Below, piece after piece: positions 51,425 to 59,932 of a stretch of 64,000 nt of DNA (positions are counted from its first letter, which is position 1; each line of letters begins with the position of its first letter). Made by a program: the position numbers and the translations under genes. Source of the DNA: Alistipes finegoldii DSM 17242 (GTDB lineage: Bacteria > Bacteroidota > Bacteroidia > Bacteroidales > Rikenellaceae); assembly GCF_000265365.1 (NCBI RefSeq), contig NC_018011.1:1798001-1862000 (forward strand), given 5' to 3'. The notes beneath the pieces were generated by a model. It was not told the DNA's origin and made no database searches. It saw only the letters and a list, made by a program, of their open reading frames with translations.

Positions 51425-52711
51425 TTGGAGGAGACTACAACTTCGTGGATTACGTTTAACGGGTTTTCGGCCCATATCGCCGTGCTGTGTGCGGTGACGC
51501 TGGGCCTGCTGTGCGTTTCGGCGCTCGTGTCGGGCGCTGAAACTTCGTTTTTTTCTCTGTCGCACAACGATATACGCCGCCTGCGCAAACGCACGACGGC
51601 GTCGGCCGAGGCGGTGCTCCGCCTGCTGACGAACGTGGACCTGCTGCTGGCGACGATTCTCGTGGTGAACAATCTGGTGAATATCTGCATCGTCATCCTC
51701 ACGTCGAGCATCATAGATTCGGTTTTCACCTTCCTGCGGTTCGAATTCCTCTTCAAGACCGTACTGGTGACCTTCCTGCTGCTGCTCTTCGGCGAGATAC
51801 TGCCCAAGGTGCTGGCGCAGACCATTCCCGTGCGCTTCGCGCAGTTCGCCGCGCGGCCCCTCACGGTGCTGCGGTGGATTTTCTATCCGATCTCCTATGC
51901 GCTCGTGCGGACGAGCAGCCGCATCAGCGAGAAGGCTTCGCACAAGAGCGAGATTTCGCTCGACGAGCTGGCCGACGCGGTGGACATGACCCAGAGTTCG
52001 AGTCCTGAGGAGCATGTGATGCTGTCGGGAATCGTCAATTTCGTCAATACCGAGGTGCAGGAGATCATGAAGCCCCGCGTGGACATCACGGTGCTCAACA
52101 TAACCGACGATTACGAGACGGTCAAGAAGACCATTATCGAGTCGGGATTTTCGCGCATCCCCGTCTACGAGGACGACATAGACAACATCAAGGGAACGCT
52201 TTATGTCAAGGACCTGCTGCCCTACATCAACCACGGCAGCGAGTTCGGCTGGCAGCAGCTGGTGCGCAAGCCCTATTTCGTACCGGAACACAAGAAGATC
52301 AACGACCTGCTGGCCGACTTCCAGTCCAACAAGATCCATATGGCGATCGTCGTGGACGAGTACGGCTCGACGCTGGGACTGGTGTCGCTGGAGGATATCA
52401 TCGAAGAGATCGTGGGCGAGATTTCGGACGAAAGCGACGCCGACGAAAGTTTCTTCACGCGGCTCGACGAGAAATGTTTCATCTTCGACGGCAAGAGCCA
52501 TCTGGGCGACTTCGAACGGGTGCTGGGGCTGGACGAGGAGATTTTCAACGACGTGAAGGGCGAGGCCGAGACGCTGGCCGGGCTGATGCTCGAACTCAAG
52601 CGCGACTTCCCCCGCAAGGGCGACGTCTTTACGTCGCACGACATCCGTTTTACGGTGCAGGAGATGGACGGGCACCGTATCGACAAAATCCGTGTAGATT
52701 TGCTGGCATGA
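51425..52711 (+). CDS. gldE: GldE-like CNNM/CBS-domain membrane protein
   Basis: A 428-residue protein starting at TTG 51425 (MEETTTSWITF). An N-terminal CNNM domain with three to four helices (SGAETSFFSLS, LLLLFGEILPKVLA) is followed by a CBS pair (SRIPVYEDDIDNIKGTLY, MAIVVDEYGSTLGLVSLEDI) and a CorC-like C-terminal domain. GldE is tied to gliding and T9 secretion in some Bacteroidetes; in gut species it more likely acts in ion transport. It overlaps the PPTase start (ATGA). Confidence 0.92.
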   Translation: MEETTTSWITFNGFSAHIAVLCAVTLGLLCVSALVSGAETSFFSLSHNDIRRLRKRTTASAEAVLRLLTNVDLLLATILVVNNLVNICIVILTSSIIDSVFTFLRFEFLFKTVLVTFLLLLFGEILPKVLAQTIPVRFAQFAARPLTVLRWIFYPISYALVRTSSRISEKASHKSEISLDELADAVDMTQSSSPEEHVMLSGIVNFVNTEVQEIMKPRVDITVLNITDDYETVKKTIIESGFSRIPVYEDDIDNIKGTLYVKDLLPYINHGSEFGWQQLVRKPYFVPEHKKINDLLADFQSNKIHMAIVVDEYGSTLGLVSLEDIIEEIVGEISDESDADESFFTRLDEKCFIFDGKSHLGDFERVLGLDEEIFNDVKGEAETLAGLMLELKRDFPRKGDVFTSHDIRFTVQEMDGHRIDKIRVDLLA

Positions 52712-53274
52712 CGAAGGGGCTCTTCATCGAGCCGCCGATGACCGAGGCGGAAGCCGCTGCGCGGGTGACGCCCGGCGAGCGGGCCGCCGCGCAGGAGTTT
52801 CTGCGCGAACGCCGCCGCAGGGAATTCCTGACATGGCGCGCCGTCGTACGCCGCGAGCTGGGGGACGACGTGCAGATCGCCTATGATGAGGCGGGGGCGC
52901 CCGTCATTCGGGGGCGCGAGGTGCATATCGGGGTTTCGCACTGTCCGGGCCGGGTAGCGGTCTGCATATCGGATGCGCCGTGCGCCGTCGATATAGAGCC
53001 GGAGTCGCGGGATTTCAGCCGCGCCGCGTCGCGTTACATGTCGCCTGCCGAGCGGGCGCTTTCTGACGATCCGTTGCTGCCGGCCGCAGTCTGGTGCGCG
53101 AAGGAGACCCTATACAAATATGCCGGGCGGCCGGGGCTGGATATGCTGTACGACCTGCATGTCGAGGCGGTCGATTTCGAAGCCGGAGTCGTCGTGGGGC
53201 GTATCGCGGACGGGGAGCCGCTGCGGCTTTCGCTTAAGCGCGCCGACGGGTTTATCGTTGTATATATTTTGTAG
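52708..53274 (+). CDS. 4'-phosphopantetheinyl transferase (Sfp type)
   Basis: A 188-residue protein starting at ATG 52708 inside the gldE stop. Conserved motifs are HIGVSHCPG, AVDIEP (metal-binding acidic pair) and WCAKETLYK. It attaches the phosphopantetheine arm of CoA to carrier proteins. Coupling to gldE is common in Bacteroidetes. A 222-bp gene-free convergent gap follows (53275-53496) in which I see no terminator. Confidence 0.92.
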   Translation: MTKGLFIEPPMTEAEAAARVTPGERAAAQEFLRERRRREFLTWRAVVRRELGDDVQIAYDEAGAPVIRGREVHIGVSHCPGRVAVCISDAPCAVDIEPESRDFSRAASRYMSPAERALSDDPLLPAAVWCAKETLYKYAGRPGLDMLYDLHVEAVDFEAGVVVGRIADGEPLRLSLKRADGFIVVYIL

Positions 53275-53496
53275 TTTCGGGGCGTGTACCCGATAATAAT
53301 CCTCTAAAATCCTGCTGGGAGCCGTGCGGCTGAAGCTGGAAGTCGAGGGGAATGCGGGGGCGGAACCGGGGTTAGGATTGCCGGAGCGGATGAGGATAAG
53401 GCCGGAGGGACCGAGGGGCTGCCTGCGGGGTTGCTTGTGGGATGGAGTCGGGATTTGCTGCGTCTGCCGGAAGAGAGTGGCCGGATTGCCGTTGTC

Positions 53497-54906
53497 TCAG
53501 AAGGCTTCCGAAGCGGTGAAGAGGAATGCCGAGGAGCGTTTGCGGTCCCACGGGAGGTTGTGGTTGCCGTAGACGCCCCAGCCGTAGTCGAGACGGATGT
53601 TCATGCGGTTCTTGAATTCGAAGCGGTAGCCGCAGCCGAAACTGTAGAGCGTATTGTCCCACCGGAATTTGTCGGTGCCCCAGACCTGACCGCCGCCGAT
53701 CCAGCCCACGATGCCGTGACGGCGGTAGATTTTCTGCCGCAGTTCGATCTGCGTCTCGACGAGCCGTTTGTCGCGGTAACGCCCCTCGTAATAGCCGCGC
53801 ATGCGTTCCATGCCGCCCAGCTTGGCGTACATGTGCCACGACGGGGTGCCCGCCGTGCAGTCGGCATAGAGATCGTAGGCGAAGATGGCGCCTTTCCAGA
53901 GTTTCTGATAGAAGTCGAACGTCAGTGTGAAACGCCCGAAGTTACGGCGCGTATTGCCCAGCCACTGGGGATACCATTTGGCTTCGGCCTTGATGAAGAT
54001 GCCTTTCGAGGCGTTGAAGGTCACGTCGCGCGTGTCGTACTGCGCGAAAATGCCGAGATTGGTGTTGAAGGCGTTCGGTTTGTCGCCCGTGGCGGCGATG
54101 AAGTTCGAGAAGGGGTCCTGTTTCTCCGGGTCGTAACGTTTGTTGTCCTTATATAAATCGTAGAGTTCGCCGATTTGACCGCCGGGTTTTTCCTTTTCGT
54201 GGTTGTCGATTGCGGTGAAGTACTCTCCCATGCCGCTCGACTTGTATTTGGCGCCGGTGTAGTCGATGCCGCCGCTGACGCCGATGTAGAACCGTCCGAC
54301 GAGCGACGTGCAGTAGGAGATGCGGAAAATGCCCATCGTCGTGGTCAGGTCCTGCGCGTAACCCTCTTTTCCGGCCTTGTGGCCCACGCCGTAGAATGCG
54401 CCCGGAAAGTAGACGAAGGCTCCCGAATAGCTCAGACGCCGTTTGTTGTGCTGGAAGATGTTGTCGCCCGAAAAGCGGAGCAGCAGGAATTTTTGGGTCG
54501 TGATGTTGCCGTAGATCGAGATGTTGGAGGGAGCGGTCACCGAGTCCGTGCGGTCGAGACGGTACAGACCGGCGACGAGGAAGCCCAGACCGAAGCCGAC
54601 GTCGGACGAGTAGTTGGGACCGGGGGCGAGGCTCCAGTCGATCTTTTTCTCGAACGTGCGGTCCACGTTCGAGCGGCTGTAGTAGTCGATGATCCGGCGG
54701 ATGAAGCCCTTGCGCTGGGCGGACGTCGTGAGCGCTGCCGTGTCGGCGGGCTGGCGGCCCGGCCGCGCTTCGGCCGCGCCGATACGGGACAGAGCCTCCT
54801 GAGTCGAAGGAAAATTGTCTTTCGAGGTGTCGGTGGTTTGGGCCGTTGTCGTAAATATCGTCAGCAACAGGCTGACAGTTAGGAAGATCCTATATCCCTT
54901 TTCCAT
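53497..54906 (-). CDS. Outer-membrane beta-barrel protein, BamA/TamA-like
   Basis: A 469-residue protein with a signal peptide (MEKGYRIFLTVSLLLTIFTTTAQ). About 70 residues of linker are followed by repeated amphipathic strands (YSSDVGFGLGFLVAGLY, GRFYIGVSGGIDYTGA). GGMERMRGYYEGRYRDK resembles the RGY region of the Omp85 barrel. The C-terminus ends in an aromatic residue (ASEAF). No POTRA domains are present, so it resembles the single-barrel surface-antigen group. Its function is not known. Confidence 0.82.
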   Translation of the reverse strand: MEKGYRIFLTVSLLLTIFTTTAQTTDTSKDNFPSTQEALSRIGAAEARPGRQPADTAALTTSAQRKGFIRRIIDYYSRSNVDRTFEKKIDWSLAPGPNYSSDVGFGLGFLVAGLYRLDRTDSVTAPSNISIYGNITTQKFLLLRFSGDNIFQHNKRRLSYSGAFVYFPGAFYGVGHKAGKEGYAQDLTTTMGIFRISYCTSLVGRFYIGVSGGIDYTGAKYKSSGMGEYFTAIDNHEKEKPGGQIGELYDLYKDNKRYDPEKQDPFSNFIAATGDKPNAFNTNLGIFAQYDTRDVTFNASKGIFIKAEAKWYPQWLGNTRRNFGRFTLTFDFYQKLWKGAIFAYDLYADCTAGTPSWHMYAKLGGMERMRGYYEGRYRDKRLVETQIELRQKIYRRHGIVGWIGGGQVWGTDKFRWDNTLYSFGCGYRFEFKNRMNIRLDYGWGVYGNHNLPWDRKRSSAFLFTASEAF

Positions 54907-54929
54907 TAAAAGTGAGGTTGAAAGCGGTT

Positions 54930-54937
54930 TAAAGATA
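54930..54937 (-). promoter_or_regulatory. Probable -7 box of the barrel protein gene
   Basis: TATCTTTA on the minus strand, 23 bp before ATG 54906 (one mismatch to consensus). Confidence 0.5.
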
Positions 54938-55009
54938 GCAATTTTTCGCCAATGTTCAAAATGGACACATTCAGGGCGTTCGGGGTTTCCCGATACGGAG
55001 ATAAATTTC

Positions 55010-55017
55010 TATCTTTG
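55010..55017 (+). promoter_or_regulatory. Promoter -7 box of the pentapeptide gene
   Basis: TATCTTTG, 161 bp before ATG 55179. The leader between them is rich in CCGG-type degenerate repeats. Confidence 0.65.
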
Positions 55018-55178
55018 CAGGGACCGGTGCCGGCCCGTCCGACTGTGGGACTTGTCCGGCTGTGGGATCCGTTTGCTGTCCGGCCCGATGATTGCCGGAC
55101 ACGCTGATTGCCCGATAGGCCCGGTTGCCGGATCGGAAATTTGCCGGACCCGATGATGTCGGATCATTATTGAACTGC

Positions 55179-55820
55179 ATGGAAATTACACGCCCCGTAC
55201 CTTCGCCGAATCCGGTTGAACAGACCGACGCCGCTCTGCTGCAGACCGCAGAGGAGGTGTCCGATGCGGTTTTCCGCAGCGTGCCCCTGCCCCCGCTGAT
55301 GCGCGAGCATTTCTGGGTGCAGTCGTCGGTGTTTGCGGGTTGCATTTTCCCGGCGCCCGTGTTGCAGGGTTCTCATTTTACGGACGTCACGTTCCGAAAC
55401 TGCGATCTCTCGAACGCCGATTTGTCGGGATGCAGTTTCCAGCGGGTCGAATTCGTGGAGTGCAAGCTGGTCGGCGCCAACCTTTCGGAGGGGACGTGGC
55501 AGCATGTCGTTTTCGAACGCTGCAAGATGGAATTCGCCAATTTTACGCTGGGAAAATTCCGGGGCGTCCGTTTTGCCGGCGGAACGATGCGCAGCGTCGG
55601 ATTCGACGAATGCCGGTTCGAACGTGTGGAGTTCTCGCTCTGCGACCTTACGATGGCGGAATTCAGTCGGACACGGTTGAAGGGGCTTTCGTTCGTCGAT
55701 TCGGATATTCGCGGAATCCGGGTAGGCGATACCGGATCGTTCGAGCTGAAAGGTTTGAAAGTCAGTGCGCTGCAGGCTTCGGAGCTGGCGCGTCTTCTGG
55801 GACTGGAAATCGAGGAGTAA
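55179..55820 (+). CDS. Pentapeptide-repeat protein
   Basis: A 213-residue protein; ATG 55179 (MEITRPVPSPNP) is preferred over upstream codons lying in repeat DNA. From about residue 60 to 190 it is built of A(D/N)LXX-like pentapeptides (FRNCDLSNADLSGCSF, LVGANLSEGTW, FTLGKFRGVRF), which form a right-handed quadrilateral beta-helix. Relatives such as Qnr protect gyrase by DNA mimicry, but this one is not demonstrably Qnr. No signal peptide is seen, so it is likely cytosolic. Confidence 0.88.
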   Translation: MEITRPVPSPNPVEQTDAALLQTAEEVSDAVFRSVPLPPLMREHFWVQSSVFAGCIFPAPVLQGSHFTDVTFRNCDLSNADLSGCSFQRVEFVECKLVGANLSEGTWQHVVFERCKMEFANFTLGKFRGVRFAGGTMRSVGFDECRFERVEFSLCDLTMAEFSRTRLKGLSFVDSDIRGIRVGDTGSFELKGLKVSALQASELARLLGLEIEE

Positions 55821-55893
55821 TTGTTATTCAAAAAATTTACATAATTCTTAAAAAATATTAATAAAAATGTTTGGAAGTTTGTTTTCCGGGCAT

Positions 55894-55901
55894 TACCTTT
55901 G
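55894..55901 (+). promoter_or_regulatory. Promoter -7 box of the small transcription unit
   Basis: TACCTTTG, an exact TAnnTTTG match, lies 50 bp before ATG 55952. The interval is AT-rich. Confidence 0.65.
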
Positions 55902-55951
55902 TCGCATCTTAGATGATAAAATATTTTAAGAATTATTTAAAATTATTTAGT

Positions 55952-56029
55952 ATGAAGGCGAAGATCAATGCGTGGTTCCGTACCGCTATGGTTCTGTTGG
56001 GAGAGAGCATCAAACTGAGAGCGATGTAA
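55952..56029 (+). CDS. 25-residue small ORF in its own transcription unit
   Basis: The peptide begins MKAKINAWFRTAMVLLGE and ends SIKLRAM. It has a basic start and a hydrophobic stretch (AMVLLG), like a truncated lipoprotein signal; it recalls the N-termini of radical SAM-associated putative lipoproteins of Bacteroidales, so it could be a remnant. It sits alone between a good promoter box (55894) and a strong terminator (56071-56102), giving a transcript of about 200 nt. It may be a real small protein, or the RNA may be the functional product. The remaining space of 55821-56318 holds no other gene. Confidence 0.5.
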   Translation: MKAKINAWFRTAMVLLGESIKLRAM

Positions 56030-56070
56030 GGCTCCCCTTTTTTGAGACAACAATAAAACTTCGATATACG

Positions 56071-56102
56071 AAAGAGTCCCGGCTTTACGGCCGGGACTCT
56101 TT
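56071..56102 (+). terminator. Strong terminator of the small transcription unit
   Basis: Twelve-bp arms AAAGAGTCCCGG (56071-56082) and CCGGGACTCTTT (56091-56102), followed by TATTTT. It lies 42 bp after the 25-codon ORF. Confidence 0.88.
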
Positions 56103-56195
56103 TATTTTGGGTTTCCGCGGGGGCGAGCTGGATTGCATCCGGGATGCAGGGTGAAGTGCGCCGGATTTCAGCAGTTTGTTCCCACCGGGTTGCTC

Positions 56196-56240
56196 CCGCT
56201 GAACGGTCCTGCCGGCGGCCGGCCCGGAACTGTTCAGCGG
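56196..56240. repeat. GC-rich palindrome downstream of the C1 peptidase
   Basis: Nine-bp perfect arms CCGCTGAAC (56196-56204) and GTTCAGCGG (56232-56240) enclose a loop that is itself GC-palindromic. A third related copy (CCGCTGAATTGTTCCGCC) follows at about 56260. It may terminate the leftward peptidase transcript. Confidence 0.6.
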
Positions 56241-56318
56241 ACTGCGGTATCGGAGCGCTCCGCTGAATTGTTCCGCCGTTTCGTACGGTCGGCTTGTTTC
56301 ACGGGACTGCTCCGTCCG

Positions 56319-57527
56319 CTATTTGAGCCCCAGCCGCTTGGCGGTCTCCTTGGGCAGCGCGTTCTTGTTGACCATGATCGAAGTGGTCTTGTACTCGACG
56401 AACGGCCGCGAGAAGTACCAGAACCCGTCGTAGGGCGGGCGTACGTCCCACGAATTCTGGACCTTGAAGTAGCGGTTGCCGGCCTGATCGGTCGCCGTGC
56501 CCATGATGACCATGCCGTGGTCGTCGGTGGTCTCGTAGTTGTCGAACGCCTGCTGGCGCATCTCCTGCGTGATTCTCAGCTCCTTGCCGGGCTTGTCGAA
56601 CTTATAGAGCGCATCGTCCTTCTCCTTCTGGGTCAGTTTGCCCCAGCGCTCGGCTTCGGTGCCGTCCATGTTCGCAAGGTCGGCTTCGGGGATGATGCCG
56701 ATGGCTTTCGTACGGCTGAAACCCTTCTCGCTCACGTCGGTGCCCCACGATACGGGGTAGCCGTTGGCCAGCGCGTTGTCGATGACGGTCATCATCTCGT
56801 CGAGCGGCAGGTTGTAGACCGTGCCCCACATCCAGTTGTCGGGAATCTCGATGATGAACTGCGTATAGAACGGATGATGCGTGAAGGAGGTGATGTCGAT
56901 GTAGTCGTCCATGTCGATCGGCAGCGATGCGGCGAACGACCGGGGCGTATACTCCTTGCCCTCGTAGGTGAATGTTTCGGGCATCCGGCCGAAATACTCG
57001 TCGAGGATGGCGTCGAAGCCGCGTTTCCATGCCGTCGAAAGCGCTTTGTCCGAGGATTTGCCGCTGGCTGTGATCACGGCGTCGAGGTAGGCCTTCAGCA
57101 CGAGCGACAGTTCGTGGAAATCGGCTTTCTCGGTGCCGTAGTTGAAGCCCGGATAGGCCTCCTGCGGTACGATGCCGTGGTTCTTGATTCCTTCGGTCAC
57201 GTCGTGCGAAGCGCCGCCCTCGGCGAAGTTGATCTCGCCGTGCATGCGGACGTATTTCACGGCCTTGTCCATGAACGTGTGGCGCACGATCCACATCTCG
57301 GAGAGGTGGACCGGACGGCCGCCGGCGCGCAGGATCTCGCCTTCGAGGAACGAGAGGGTCGAGTAGCACCAGCAGGTGCCGCTGCGGTGCTGGTCCTTGA
57401 CCGGGGTCATGGGGATCAGCCTGACGTCGGTGAATCGGTATCCCTCCGGCTCGGTTGCGGCGGGAGTCTGCGCTGCGGCCGCGAAGGCGGTGCAGAACGC
57501 AAGGGCTGTCAGCAGGAATTTTTTCAT
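56319..57527 (-). CDS. C1-family cysteine aminopeptidase (bleomycin hydrolase-like), secreted
   Basis: A 402-residue protein with a signal peptide (MKKFLLTALAFCTAFAAAAQ). The papain-type catalytic residues are C52 in QHRSGTCWCYST, His in TTDDHGMVIMG and Asn in VQNSWD. It resembles PepC/bleomycin hydrolase, which trims peptides from the N-terminus, but unlike the cytosolic forms it is exported. It lies 30 bp after topA. With the S46 and S41 enzymes in this window it fits a peptide-degrading periplasm. Confidence 0.92.
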   Translation of the reverse strand: MKKFLLTALAFCTAFAAAAQTPAATEPEGYRFTDVRLIPMTPVKDQHRSGTCWCYSTLSFLEGEILRAGGRPVHLSEMWIVRHTFMDKAVKYVRMHGEINFAEGGASHDVTEGIKNHGIVPQEAYPGFNYGTEKADFHELSLVLKAYLDAVITASGKSSDKALSTAWKRGFDAILDEYFGRMPETFTYEGKEYTPRSFAASLPIDMDDYIDITSFTHHPFYTQFIIEIPDNWMWGTVYNLPLDEMMTVIDNALANGYPVSWGTDVSEKGFSRTKAIGIIPEADLANMDGTEAERWGKLTQKEKDDALYKFDKPGKELRITQEMRQQAFDNYETTDDHGMVIMGTATDQAGNRYFKVQNSWDVRPPYDGFWYFSRPFVEYKTTSIMVNKNALPKETAKRLGLK

Positions 57528-57557
57528 CGCTTGTGCTGTTTGGGTATTGGTGTTCGG

Positions 57558-59855
57558 TTACTTCTTCGAGGAAGAGACGATCTTCCGGCACTCTTCGAGC
57601 GTCAGCGTCTCTGGCTTGGCGCCTTTCTGTAGGCGGTAATTCTTGCCTTTGTAGGCGATATAGGGTCCGTAACGGCCGTTCTTGACCAGCATGTCGGGAT
57701 CTTCGGGGAAGCTGCGCAGCGGAGTGTTGGCCGCGGCTGCGGCAGCCTGCTGGGCGCGCACGACCTCCACGGCGCGCTCGTAGGTGAGCGTGTAGGGGTC
57801 GTCGCCCTTCTGAAGCGAGGCGAACGACTTGCCGTGGCGCACGTAGGGCCCGTATTTGCCGATGCCGACCGAGAGCTGCTCGCCCTCCAGCTCGCCGAGG
57901 TCGCGGGGCAGGGCGAAAAGCTCCAGCGCCTCTTCGAGCGTGATCGACTCGATCAGCTGGCCCTTCTTGAGCGACGCGAAGCGTCCCTTTTCGCCTTCGT
58001 TGCCTTCGATCTCGACCATCGGGCCGTAGCGGCCGATGCGGGCCTTGACGACATGTCCGGTTTTGGGGTCGTTGCCCAGAATGCGGGCCTGACTCTTCTT
58101 GTCGGTCTGCGTGCCGATGGCCGTATCGACCATCTGGTGGAAGGGTCCGTAGAAGTCGTGGATCATCGTGTCCCAAGTGATGTCGCCGTCGGCCACGCGG
58201 TCGAACTCCTTCTCGACGTTGGCCGTGAAATTGTAGTCCATGATGGGTTTGAACTGCGTTTCGAGGTAGTCGTTGACGACCATGCCGATGTCCGTGGGCG
58301 AAAGGCGGTTCTTCTCCTTGCCGAAGTTCTCCGTGAGGTTCTTCGAGGTGAGTTTGTCGCCCGTGAGCATGAGCTGGACGTAGCCGCGTTTCTGACCGTC
58401 CTTGTTCTGTTTGACCACGTAACCGCGGTTGATGATCGTGGTGATGGTCGGGGCGTAGGTCGAAGGACGGCCGATGCCCAGCTCTTCGAGCCGCTTGACC
58501 AGCGACGCCTCGTTATAGCGGGCCGGGGCCTGCGTGAAGCGCTCCGTCGCGGTGATCTGGGTCGAAACGACCCGGTCGCCCGCGGTCATCTTGGGCAGCA
58601 GGCCCTCGCCGCTCTCGGCGGCCTGATCGTCGTCGGTGGACTCGGAGTAGAGACGCAGGAAACCGTCGAAACGGACCACTTCGCCCGTGGCGACGAACTG
58701 CTGCGACGAGCCGGACATGTCGATCACGACCGTCGTGCGGTCCAACTCGGCGCAGACCATCTGCGATGCGACCGTACGCTTCCAGATCAGGTCGTAGAGT
58801 TTCTTCTCGGCGGGCGTGCCCTCGATGGTGTGGTTCTCGATGTACGACGGGCGGATGGCCTCGTGGGCCTCCTGAGCGCCTTTGGTCTTGGTCTTGTAGT
58901 TGTGCCATGACGAGTATTTCTCGCCGTAGAGCTTGGTGATCTCCTCCTTGCACTGGGCGAGCGCCTGTTTGGAGAGGTTCACCGAGTCGGTACGCATGTA
59001 GGTGATCAGACCCTGTTCGTAGAGGTGCTGGGCGACGGACATCGTCTGCGAGACGGACATGCCCAGCTTGCGGCCGGCCTCCTGCTGGAGCGTCGAGGTG
59101 GTGAACGGCGGCGCCGGGAAGCGCTGCGCGGGTTTCTCTTCGGCCTTGGCCACGGTGAAGGTGGCGCCGATGCAGGTGTTGAGGAACTCCTCGGCCTGCT
59201 CGCGGGTCTCGAAGCGCGACGAGAGCTCGGCCTTGAAGATCGTTTTGTCGGGATCGCCGGCGGCATGGAACTGGGCGACGACGCGGAAGTAGGGCGTAGA
59301 ACGGAAGGCGATGATCTCGCGTTCGCGCTCGACGATGAGCCGCACGGCGACGCTCTGCACGCGGCCTGCGGAGAGCGACGGACGCACCTTCTTCCAGAGG
59401 ACGGGCGAGAGCTCGAAGCCGACCAGACGGTCGAGGATGCGGCGCGCCTGCTGGGCGTTGACCAGATCCATGTTGACCGTGCGGGGCTGCTCGATGGCTT
59501 CGAGGATGGCCCGCTTGGTGATTTCGTGGAAGACGATACGCTTGGTCTTGTCAACGGGGAGACCCAACACTTCGGTCAGGTGCCATGCGATGGCTTCTCC
59601 TTCGCGGTCTTCATCGGACGCCAGCCAGACCGTTTTGTCCTTGGCCAGCTTGGTCAGCTCGTCCACCACCTTTTTCTTGTCGGCCGGGATTTCGTAGACG
59701 GGTTTGAATCCTTCGCCGATGTTTATTCCCAAGTCCTTTTTCGAGAGGTCGCGGATGTGTCCGAAACTCGATTTGACGACATAGTCCTTGCCGAGGAATT
59801 TCTCGATGGTTTTTGCCTTGGCCGGGGACTCGACGATTACTAAATTTTCCTGCAT
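57558..59855 (-). CDS. topA: DNA topoisomerase I
   Basis: A 765-residue type IA topoisomerase starting at ATG 59855 (MQENLVIVESPAKAKTIEKF). The Toprim acidic motif is in WLASDEDREGEAIAWHL, and the active-site tyrosine is Y286 in LITYMRTDSVNLS. The C-terminus has repeated GKYGPYVRHG and GRYGPYIAYKG units instead of cysteine zinc fingers. It relaxes negative supercoils. A hairpin lies in the gap upstream. Confidence 0.97.
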   Translation of the reverse strand: MQENLVIVESPAKAKTIEKFLGKDYVVKSSFGHIRDLSKKDLGINIGEGFKPVYEIPADKKKVVDELTKLAKDKTVWLASDEDREGEAIAWHLTEVLGLPVDKTKRIVFHEITKRAILEAIEQPRTVNMDLVNAQQARRILDRLVGFELSPVLWKKVRPSLSAGRVQSVAVRLIVEREREIIAFRSTPYFRVVAQFHAAGDPDKTIFKAELSSRFETREQAEEFLNTCIGATFTVAKAEEKPAQRFPAPPFTTSTLQQEAGRKLGMSVSQTMSVAQHLYEQGLITYMRTDSVNLSKQALAQCKEEITKLYGEKYSSWHNYKTKTKGAQEAHEAIRPSYIENHTIEGTPAEKKLYDLIWKRTVASQMVCAELDRTTVVIDMSGSSQQFVATGEVVRFDGFLRLYSESTDDDQAAESGEGLLPKMTAGDRVVSTQITATERFTQAPARYNEASLVKRLEELGIGRPSTYAPTITTIINRGYVVKQNKDGQKRGYVQLMLTGDKLTSKNLTENFGKEKNRLSPTDIGMVVNDYLETQFKPIMDYNFTANVEKEFDRVADGDITWDTMIHDFYGPFHQMVDTAIGTQTDKKSQARILGNDPKTGHVVKARIGRYGPMVEIEGNEGEKGRFASLKKGQLIESITLEEALELFALPRDLGELEGEQLSVGIGKYGPYVRHGKSFASLQKGDDPYTLTYERAVEVVRAQQAAAAAANTPLRSFPEDPDMLVKNGRYGPYIAYKGKNYRLQKGAKPETLTLEECRKIVSSSKK

Positions 59856-59879
59856 GCGTGTATGTTACTTTTCAGAAAT

Positions 59880-59913
59880 GCGAAAACCTAAGTATGTCAC
59901 ACTTAGGTTTCGC
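59880..59913 (-). terminator. Hairpin between DUF4270 gene and topA
   Basis: Arms GCGAAAACCTAAGT (59880-59893) and ACTTAGGTTTCGC (59901-59913) pair with one bulged A. It lies 20 bp after the DUF4270 stop on the minus strand and 25 bp before the topA start. Confidence 0.75.
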
Positions 59914-59932
59914 TTTTCAGGCTGTTTGTCTC

